A stretch of DNA of 64,000 bases from Ascaris suum (taxonomy: Eukaryota; Nematoda; Chromadorea; Rhabditida; Ascarididae), in assembly GCA_013433145.1 (NCBI GenBank), contig CM024177.1, positions 4,428,110 through 4,492,109 on the forward strand, read 5' to 3'. Numbering within the stretch: the first letter of the stretch is position 1; every line of letters starts with the position of its first letter. The translations under genes and the position numbers were made by a program. Shown one piece after another: positions 55,401 through 64,000 of the stretch. The notes below the pieces were generated by a model, which made no database searches, was not told the DNA's origin, and saw only the letters and a list, made by a program, of their open reading frames with translations.

Positions 55401-57015
55401 GGGAGAGAGGCAAAAAAGTTCGCTTCGGTATTCATCCGGTCGCTGGTTTGTAATTTTTTGAGTTATTCTATCAGTTAGGTGGATGCATATAACTTAAAGG
55501 TTAATAGCCTTATTTTTTTATTTTCATATTTCATGGGAAGGATAGGAGAGACAAAGTACCTTGAATGTGCTAAAAACTGTGCGAATTGAAGCCGAAATTG
55601 GGGATCGAGAAAGGATTCGAATGAGAAAGGCAGAGGTCGAGTGAATTCAATTCGGCAGGGAAAAGAGTTGAAATAGTACCTTATTGGTTATAAGGTCTCT
55701 AGAGAATTCCATTTTAGTTAGTTAGCGTACAGACAAGCACAGCTTGCTGACAAAACCTTTCAGCTTGATGGTGACTGCATGATGTTGTTACTCGTCATCA
55801 CATCGTGTTTCACAGATGATTTAGGAAGGTGTCATCATTTGTTGGTTGGCATAGTTGTTGCGAAGGAAAAGTAGAAGCAATGGATGCATGGAATATCGGG
55901 GATTCGAATCCACATCATGGAGTCCTTTTTTCCTTATGCTGGCACGTTCCATGTCCTATCGTTTAAGTGAACGTTGAGTTATGAGAATTGTTGACAGGCC
56001 GGATGCCGGGTCAACTGAACGTCCTGTTGGCCGAGGCAGGAGTGCCATATGACATCGTCGAGGAAATGGATGAGATCAACGGTGATTTTCCGGAGACCGA
56101 CGTTGCCCTCGTGATTGGTGCCAACGACACAGTCAACTCGGCAGCCGAGGATGATCCGAACTCATCAATTGCGGGAATGCCCGTTCTGCGTGTTTGGAAA
56201 GCCAAACAGGTGCATCTTTTTGGTTCTTTTGTATAAAACTTGGTCGGTTTGCTTGTGTGTTGCTGAAGAAGCGAGTTTTAAATTGGGGACAGGGAATCGA
56301 TGAGGCCAGTATGTTAGGGGCGGAACTGAGTGAGAGCTCAGAGTTAAATCAATTCCAGCATAATGCTGCCCTCCTTCCTTGAAGGGCGGCTTAATTGAAA
56401 GTTCTTAGCGGAAGCGGTAGAAGACATCTCGCAAATGATATTTGAGGTTTGATTTGCTTTACTTTAAGCAAAATACGCAGTGAATTTGAGTAGATAGACA
56501 GATAGACTTCGGCCCCATTCTAAACTGTACACTAAGCAAAGATGTTAGGAGCAAAACTTTTTGTCATTGCAGAGCTATTCATCTAGTTTATGATCTCAGG
56601 TGTAGGAATGCTTTCGTAACTTTTCTATGCGAGTTCAGCCACAAGTTGAGTAATTAGCGAAATAAGCTTTTGGCCTAGATGGGTGTTCTTATACCAGTAT
56701 GGGAGGAAAATTACCAATTATCATTCATCGGCTGTTGCCGTCTTGTCTTGAAGAAGGGGAGGGAGGAAAATCCATGTTTATGTTTCTGCTTGCTGTAGTG
56801 GAATATGGAGTAGATAAAAGGCATGGCATTGATTTTTGCATATTGGAACCGGCCTCTTGCTTAAGGTTGTGATAATGAAGCGAACGCTGGGCGTAGGCTA
56901 TGCGGCGGTCGATAATCCGGTATTTTTCAACGATAACACGTGGATGTTGCTTGGTGACGCAAAGAAGATGTGTGACCAGCTTTTAGCAGGCATAAAGGCG
57001 TTACCGCCTGTATAA
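43435..57015 (+). CDS. NNT: NAD(P) transhydrogenase, mitochondrial (fused alpha-beta), complete
   Basis: Inner-membrane enzyme that uses proton entry to reduce NADP+ with NADH, supplying matrix NADPH for glutathione and thioredoxin systems. Nineteen in-phase exons, 1056 aa: 43435-43585, 44003-44181, 44398-44559, 45346-45531, 47061-47243, 47944-48006, 48377-48584, 49063-49278, 49757-49846, 50216-50446, 51179-51367, 52262-52395, 52882-53092, 53429-53617, 54089-54240, 54439-54552, 55295-55445, 55998-56209, 56866-57015. The basic N-terminus [19 protein letters not shown] is a likely presequence. Domain I (about 45-405, NAD) has [29 protein letters not shown] (211-216) and VDLAAEAGG. Domain II (about 445-860, membrane) has [36 protein letters not shown] and [17 protein letters not shown]. 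Domain III (about 885-1056, NADP) has [39 protein letters not shown] and [14 protein letters not shown]. Length is near vertebrate NNT. Odd points: a proline-rich linker after domain I, and 7 of 18 acceptors ending AAG or GAG. Confidence 0.97.
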
Positions 57016-59506
57016 CGCTAACTCATATCATTTGCTCCTCTCAACTCGCCATTTGTGCCATCGTCAGCGTTGTTTCCGCTTGTATACTTCCTCACCAAAT
57101 TCACTTCATCAACTGTTCTCCTCTTTATGTTAGTTTCCGTTTGCGGTTGACCTCTTTGCCTGAGCAAGCTGCAGCGCTTGCCTTCTCGCTGTGTATGTGC
57201 CTCGTTCACGCCTTACTGGTTGTTTATGCTGTTAATTTATAGTAAGGCTGTTGTTATTTGTTCGGGTATAAACGTCTATTCAAATGCATTCGAGTGTATA
57301 TCAATTACCGAATTGGTTCCGGAACACCACTTCCATAAGGGATCTTGACCGTTGCCTATTTGAAGGTCCATGTTTGAGGGGATTTGAATCGATGTTTTAT
57401 AAAATTTGAACTTGTCAGCGAGATTTCAGAATAGGTAGGTGCTGTCTGAGGACAGTGAGGGCACGCTTTTCTAGAAGCTGCAGTTTAGATCGCGCCGTAA
57501 CGGTCGCTACGACGCCTGTCATGGAAATAGTACCATGAAATTTGTTGTGCAAAGGGTTCTGCGACATCTGCAGTGAGAACGCTATGGTGGATGTGCTTTC
57601 TAAGCTGCTTTCTATGTTCCCATTTGAAGGAATGCAGTGTTTGATGCAGCAGTTCGCAGGGTGTTACCTGACATCATTCATGGTGCGGGTGGAATTATGT
57701 GATGTTGATCGGCCTTACACACTGATAAACGTGCTGGCTACATGAGTCTTTAGGAACGTTTCTAGAAAGGACCGTTGTGATCGCAAAAGTATTGTTAAGT
57801 CAGTGGTTCCGGATGGGCCCAAACTGTGACTGCAGGTTGGTGAACGGTAGGAACGGCTAACTGAGCATAAGGTGGATGTACCAGCATTACCATTTTGAAA
57901 CAACACCAGATTCTTTGGGTGCCAACGGTCCTTCATTCAATTCTGACACTTGTCCAACAGCCTGATCCTAACTGATCCGCAAATGCAAGAGAAATTAGCT
58001 TTGAGCATCTCAGGAGTCACGACGCAGTATGGGACTTCTGCAATTTTGGTATCCAGCCGAAGGTAATACAAAGGCTTAAGTCATTTCGTGTGAGCTGAAT
58101 TACCCAGGTCACTTAGATCGTGAGCATTTCATATCAGAGCCCTCAACAACTAGCAGCGCTGTTTGCAACATTTACATGAAGGTAGAGGGAACGCCTTGAT
58201 TTCCCACTTTGTGTGTCGAGGGACACCGCGCCTTCCCTCCCTGTAAAGCACTGGAAGAACGTTACGGCTTCACTGCATCTGTACTTTGCAATTTCTGGCC
58301 ATCTTTTGTCTCATGCTCACCTCCACAGTTTTTCCCTGTAGATTGTGTCTTTTTCGACACTAGGTCACCCATTGTGCGAACTCCACCCGCCATTGCGAGG
58401 TAAAGGGAGGGGGTAAGGAGGGAAGAAGGCCGACAAGCTCATCTATGGATGAAACGATCCTTCATGCTTCACTTGCTCAAGGATCCTAACTGACAGAATC
58501 GAGCTGGTTTAACTCTTTCAAAAAAGATGAACAGTCAACAAGTACTGAATGTTAAATGAAACCCGTTAGAGTAACGTGCCACAGAATTTGAGAAAAATAA
58601 AAGCAACACTTATGAGGCGCGAAAACAAAATTCTGACCAAAAAATAGTCGTCGTATATCCGGTGATCATTCGTTCACGAGCAACCACCCAAACGAAACCC
58701 CATTCAAGGTACGAAATGCGCGGATTCTTTCACTTATTATCTCCAAACTGTTTCATGCAAATGAAACCTGTTATGTACATTGAATTGCAAGTAAGTCACG
58801 CTATTACAACCTCCAGTCACCAGTTACAACGCATGATGGAAGCAGGTTCATCACCCTTTTGTGTTTTTGCAAGTGTACGATTGGAGAACTCATTAAGCGA
58901 ACGCATGTCTATCCATATGCTTATGCATTTGTTTTACTTGTTTGTACATTCGAAAGTTTCATTCAATAGGACAGCTATGGAATTTGGTGGGTATAATGTA
59001 CACCACACGATGGTCTCCTAGTTCATCAACCTCGATGGTAATTATAAAGGTTCAACACCACCAAGTGATTTGTATACATTCGGATACCAGCATGATTGTA
59101 TTTTATACCTGTTGAATCACAACAAATGAATCTCTCGTAAATTCAAAACGGCGATGAAATCAATTCGTTAAAAGGGTTGGTCGGAGGAACCGAACTCAAA
59201 ATCTCGTACCATGTCTGCTCACCTATACAAGTATAGACTGCAAAGGGAATAGGGAGATAGGCTTCTCTATACATTCCCTTTCCAGTCTATATTTGTAATA
59301 ATTGCTTGTCACGTATACAACTTGAGCATCATGCAACCCTTACTGTACCAAAAAAGAAAGCAACGAAGAAAACAGCAGTTAGTTCGTTGGCACATTTCAT
59401 TGCGGTTCCTTGATCAACGTGATGGGTAATTAAAGCTTTAAAAACTTCAATTCGCGGTTGGGAAAGCAAATATGTTTTGGGCAGATTAATTGAAACAATC
59501 GATGAA
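57016..59506. other. Intergenic stretch between convergent NNT and PRORP genes
   Basis: This 2.5-kb gap must hold the 3' UTRs of NNT (plus) and PRORP (minus). The one structured element is the long hairpin at 59226-59297. Open frames at 58662-59021 (plus) and 57542-57745 (plus) have no recognisable motif and no splice context. I see no further gene. Confidence 0.5.
59226..59297. ncRNA. Near-perfect 72-nt hairpin, candidate microRNA precursor
   Basis: A 32-nt 5' arm (59226-59257) and a 34-nt 3' arm (59264-59297) pair around the 6-nt loop TAGGCT. The basal 15 bp pair fully (one G:T wobble), then one C:C mismatch, then 9 bp (AAAGGGAAT with ATTCCCTTT), a small internal bulge and 4 bp at the loop. 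Size, arm length and mismatch pattern suit an animal pre-miRNA. It lies about 210 nt past the PRORP stop on the minus strand, so it could also be a 3' UTR structure or a short palindromic repeat. The transcribed strand cannot be told, and I recognise no known miRNA seed. Confidence 0.45.
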
Positions 59507-62500
59507 TCATTTTTTGGAACGCTTCTTTACGATGCACATCCAGTCATGTTCGTAAATACTCGGCGATATTATCCGCGCCACCGGAATGTGAAATCCATTT
59601 AATGTGCGATGCGGAAAACATGTGAATTTCCCCGGCATCTAAAATGTTCAAAGTTGAAACTCGTAAACATTTCAGCAGTAACTATTAAACATTTCTGCAA
59701 CTGCTCGTAAACGTTTCCGTAACACTTACTATCACATTTGATTTCTCCACTAAACCGTACATATCCCAGTGTAATACCGTTAATAAACGACTCAAACATC
59801 CCATAAACATTACGAAAAATTTATACTGGAAAACTTTGAATGAAGACCCTAATTATTGATCTTCGCTGGTTTTGCACGTTCTTTAAATGTATGTGAAATG
59901 ACATTTTAGTAGAACGTTCGAAAGAATGATATATAAAAAGTATGACAAAGAGTTTTGAAAGGATTTCACATGAAGTAACTTGGTAGCCACAAAATTATTT
60001 GCCTCCCAGCGATCTTTTTTCTTTGCCCGTTTGGTGAATAGCTCCTCATTTATATACAGAAATATTCAGTTTTAATCCAATCAAACAAGCCACTTAAATG
60101 CAAGCAACCTGTTCAATTCAATTTAAAAATTGGAAAGAATAAGAAACCTTATAGCGAAACGTATGGCCGAAATATCGCACTACACGGCTAGCAGTCCATT
60201 TGTCGAAAAGTGGTAAGGCACTGGTATCGAGTCGACTTCTATGATCGCTAAACTGATCGTTGGTGAGCACATAACAGTTCGGTCCAGTCTCCAAAGCGGC
60301 CAGTAATACGAATAAATCATCTTCACTCCTGCACACACATCAACTTGTAAACGTTACGCCTTATCTTCAGTGAAAAACTGATCATTAGTTGTCTCGGCAG
60401 AGGTCGTGAAAACGTTTTATAAAATTGGTGAAGCCACTTTTATCCTCAGATTCGTTGTCGTGTTGTGGATAGTTGCTAGGAGTGCGTCTGAATAGTGGGA
60501 CATCTGGGATGGAGTAGCGATGCTTCACTTATAACAAACTTCTCATTTCATAGAAAAAATAAGGGATCGTTCACACAACAGTGCAGAAAAAGTTGGCTAC
60601 GACTCCAGAAATGTGAAAAATGATTCTGTGCCTGTAAAATCGTTGCCAATACTATTCGTTCGATAGCACTCAGTTCTTTCAATCGGGTTTCAGATGAACA
60701 GAATAAAATTTCATACAACAGTTTCACACACACAACAAAATGAATTTACGTGATTCCTGAAATGGACTCAGTCGTACATTACTTGCCGAAATTAAAAATC
60801 AACGCGTCTCCCCTTTTCCTTCCTCGACACGACCTTTGCTAGACCCTCGTAATCTCTGCCCTGTTTACAAAGACGCCACTGTTGAGAAAAAATCGCGTGG
60901 GCAATTTGTGAACAACAATTTACATATATGCACGCCGCACATACGCCGAAACCATTTTAAAGACGAGTAGAGAGGTGTACCAGAGAAGGCCGTGCCACAT
61001 CCGCTTCTGCATCTGCTCATCTCAACAAACAATTTCATAATTGAACAATAAAATGCAGAGTATGGGAAATGATGCATATTTTAGCCCATCCGAACGCTTG
61101 CAAAAATCACCTACGGAGGACTCACTTTTTTCCCTGTTTAATGAAATTTCAAGCGATGTATGCATATGAATTTTTTGCACTGTAAGTGCCGAATTTTAAA
61201 ACGTTTTCCAATCTTGCAATCTAACTATAGTACTTTCCGAGCTGAAGCAATCAGACAAACAGACAGAAAAATATGCATATATTCTCGCAGATGTGTTGCT
61301 CCGACATGCCTTTGCAAAAGCGGGTAGCATACGGGAAAGCACGCTGTAAGAGCTATCAAATTACCCGTTTTGTCCACAGACAATAAACAGAATACTTTCG
61401 ATTTCCTGCCAGTACGGACAAAAACGACATGATGAGACCCGCCAAATATGCGCGTTGACACAACTTTTCCAAAAACTAAATGCAAGGATCTACTGCATAG
61501 CTTAGATAGCGATTCTCCCACGTCAATCATGGCTCAATCCCGAATTCAAGAAAGGAATACGCAAAAAGACAGAGACATGAGCTTATATAAAATACAACCA
61601 ATTACTGCGTTATCAAAAGCAAAACGAGTGAATAGAATAAGTCAATAACTAATTTTAAAAAATGATAGATTTTTATGGCATGACATCGCCGTTGGACTGA
61701 GAAATCCAATGGTGAATTTTTATGGGCAAAGAATCTTTTAAAAAGAAAATTCCACAACGATTCACGATGAATTTTTCGTTAGTGCATTTAGCTATGAATT
61801 AAGCTGAAGACTCTCTAGCGAGCAGTATCTCAATCACAAAAAACCCTCAACAACCCTAAATGCTTTGTCGCTTTCCCCGACCAGCAACCCAAAAGGCATA
61901 TTCGAACTGCGATACTAAATTAAAACGTGGAATTAAATTAAATCAGATGACATCTAACCACCCCCCTAAAGAAAATAAAAATTCCATTAAAAGACTCACA
62001 ATTTATTGCAAACAAAAACTGAGACATTGATTGTACTCAAATGGCGGATGAAGTTTTCCCTCAATCCAGGTCTTGTGATGAGCATGATTCGAGGAAATTC
62101 CTCCAATAACGCAAGTAACATCTTGTAGAATGGCCCCACTGATCGACCATGAATCAAATTCAGCGTATCAACGACTAATGTCTTGCCACCATCTTCTACC
62201 TATAAATAGATCCACATATCTTGGAACTAAAATTATGGACAACATTACAATGTTACCACTGCGTTTGCTCGTCCCACAAAAATCGGCTGGAGACGACCCT
62301 CTCCAAGAACAGGACTGCCATGGAGTACAGCTCTACGTCCCCGAAGAGATACAATTATTCCTTTCACTCGCTCAAAACAAGAAAAATGTTTTGAAGTAAC
62401 CTCGAATATTCTCACCATTAAAAACTGACAGCACACATCATATATTGAAAATACCACAAGAAAGCAGAAATCTCACGTGTTGCTTGTTTTCATTAACAAT

Positions 62501-63915
62501 AAGAAGTGCACTCACCTTCGGCAAACTGCGAACATGACTTCGAAGAGCGCGTATCTCGGCGGGCGATCCGCTAGAAAATGCTTCGCTTCCTCCTTCCAAA
62601 AGTGCTCTTAAAAGCATTCGACTAATATTCATAAACCAACATTTTCCGATAAAAAACGTTGAGAGAGTTGCATGATGGTTTAAGAACTTGTTCTGCTGGA
62701 AATACCATAGAAGAGTGAATAAAGCTTGAACGCTATCAAACGCGCACTTCCCAAGCATCTCCTTTTTCATCGAGCCTTTCGTATGAAACATTAGATGACG
62801 AAATGCTTTAGGACTCTTCTGCTTTTAAAAATGGAATAGGCCGATCAATAAAGCCCTAAATAAAATTAGCAGATCTCAAACTCGTTGAGAGTTTACAGCT
62901 ACGAGCACACTCTTCTAAGCACCTTTAAAACATTGTAGAGTCTCAAGACGCACTAATGCATAACAGCATATAAATAAACTGAGTAAAAACAAAAAGTAAT
63001 GAATAAATAAATCTAAATTAAAGAGAGAACAAAAATGTGCCACAGCGAAATGAGCAACGAATATTCTAAACAACTTTAACATACGCGAAAACTCAGCAAC
63101 TCATTCGGAGAAAAGAATATGCGCAAATAAAGAAAGAAAAATAGACTCTTACAAGACTGCTTTATGTAATACCCAGTGCTCTTCTTCCAGAAGTTCATCC
63201 CTTTCATTCAGTTTATGCGCACATGCACTGCATATTCCCTCAGGTGATATCGCTGCCTTTTCCCGAACATGCCATACCTTCGACGCCCTCAAATACTTAA
63301 TCATACAGATATCTATTACACAACCTGTTGGCCTATAAAGCAATCGGCTATCATAAGACGTTTGTTAGACAGTCTACAACAATTTAATGTTATTTTCAGC
63401 GTGTTCATTCGTTCTCGCATGGTCATAATTTCATGTTAATTATGCACATTTGCTGGCATCATACCGAAAATCACCATTATATCAATTCAAACTCTAGCTT
63501 TTTGTTCACCTATGAAACGTGCTTCATGGTATATAAGTATTATCATCGTTATTAGCTAAGATATAACTAAGGGGGCAGGGAAGTAAATAAAATAAATAAA
63601 TAAAACATCTATCCATTTCGACGCAATTCCTCCTTCTTCCACCTAATACAACACAGGCAAAGCAGTAAAAATGATCCGCTATAGGAGAGTTACAAAATTA
63701 CCGAATGATCTGTACAAAAAGCTCGACGATCGACGAACTGGGTGCACACCTTTCAGCAACACTTCTTCCTAATAACATTTTGGCTAATGAAGGACTTTTG
63801 GCAGCACGGGATGCCATCAGCTTTAGAACGGCTTCCGAAGAGAAAATTGGATAATCCCGCTCAGCACGAAGCAACGAGGCGAACATTTTCACGTGAGCAT
63901 CACGCAGTGTTCGTC
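59507..63915 (-). CDS. PRORP: Protein-only mitochondrial RNase P nuclease (PRORP/MRPP3); 5' end beyond the right edge
   Basis: Cuts the 5' leader from mitochondrial tRNA precursors, in animals together with a tRNA methyltransferase complex. Seven minus-strand exons join in phase (transcript order): 63915-63702, 63332-63153, 62606-62516, 62199-62037, 61020-60924, 60328-60148, 59638-59507 (stop 59509-59507), about 352 codons. Exon a is helical, probably the PPR-like region. Exon b ends with CSACAHKLN, the first two zinc cysteines. Exon c (ALLEGGSEAF...AEIRALRSHV) matches the linker before the nuclease. Exon d has TLVVDTLNLIHG, the first catalytic Asp. Exon f has SEDDLFVLLAAL and LTNDQFSDHRSRL, the remaining catalytic Asps. 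Exon g has GFHIP and DWMC, supplying the zinc His and last Cys. So the whole metal site is present. Exon e (EQMQKRMWHG...) fits only by phase, position and length and is diverged. The acceptor of the first visible exon splits a codon, so more exons lie to the right. Confidence 0.9.
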
Positions 63916-64000
63916 CTGAAAGAGAAAATATTTGGCTCGCCGTTCTTGTCGCGAGTCATGCAAAAGGACGTTGTGTTTTAAAAAATGCAAAAAAAACGCC

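Noticed and set aside
55895..55925. GGATTCGAATCC, like a tRNA B box
   Set aside because: No A box at the right distance and no acceptor stem or cloverleaf around it; it sits inside an NNT intron.

Overview
The window looks like nuclear DNA from a nematode. The genes are split into many short exons (about 45-230 bp) by introns of tens of bases to about 2 kb. Most splice acceptors are U-rich and end in CAG or TAG, and acceptor-like TTTCAG/TTGCAG sites just before start codons suggest spliced-leader trans-splicing. The ATP synthase inhibitor is closest to the C. elegans MAI type. Large gene spacing, long A/T-rich introns, G/C homopolymer runs and a TA microsatellite would suit a larger parasitic (e.g. 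ascaridid-type) genome better than Caenorhabditis, but I cannot name the species.

Five protein genes were rebuilt exon by exon, each junction checked for reading phase. From left to right: (1) the 3' end of a BET bromodomain gene (+, about 357-4863), with the proline-rich region, a charged coiled coil and a BRD4-long-isoform-type C-terminus; (2) an organellar Na+/H+ exchanger of the SLC9A6/7/9 (NHX-5) type (+, 13314-27771, 18 exons, 641 aa); (3) an IF1/MAI ATP synthase inhibitor (-, 32137-33471, 3 exons, 93 aa); (4) a full mitochondrial nicotinamide nucleotide transhydrogenase (+, 43435-57015, 19 exons, 1056 aa); (5) most of PRORP, the protein-only mitochondrial RNase P nuclease (-, 59507-63915, 7 exons seen, 5' end beyond the right edge).

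The right half (32-64 kb) holds three neighbouring genes for mitochondrial proteins. IF1 restrains ATP hydrolysis by F1 when proton-motive force falls. NNT spends proton-motive force to make NADPH. PRORP cuts 5' leaders from mitochondrial tRNAs. IF1 and NNT are divergent (10 kb apart); NNT and PRORP are convergent (2.5 kb apart). The exchanger and the BET protein act in endosomes/Golgi and chromatin.

Noncoding structure of note: a near-perfect 72-nt hairpin (59226-59297) like a microRNA precursor, a likely GC-AG intron in the exchanger, an unusual share of AAG/GAG splice acceptors concentrated in NNT, a 38-bp degenerate minisatellite (38089-38225), a 43-unit TA repeat and seven G/C runs of 11-18. 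I recognised no tRNA, rRNA, intact transposon, CRISPR array or prokaryotic feature. The long intergenic gaps contain no gene I can support.
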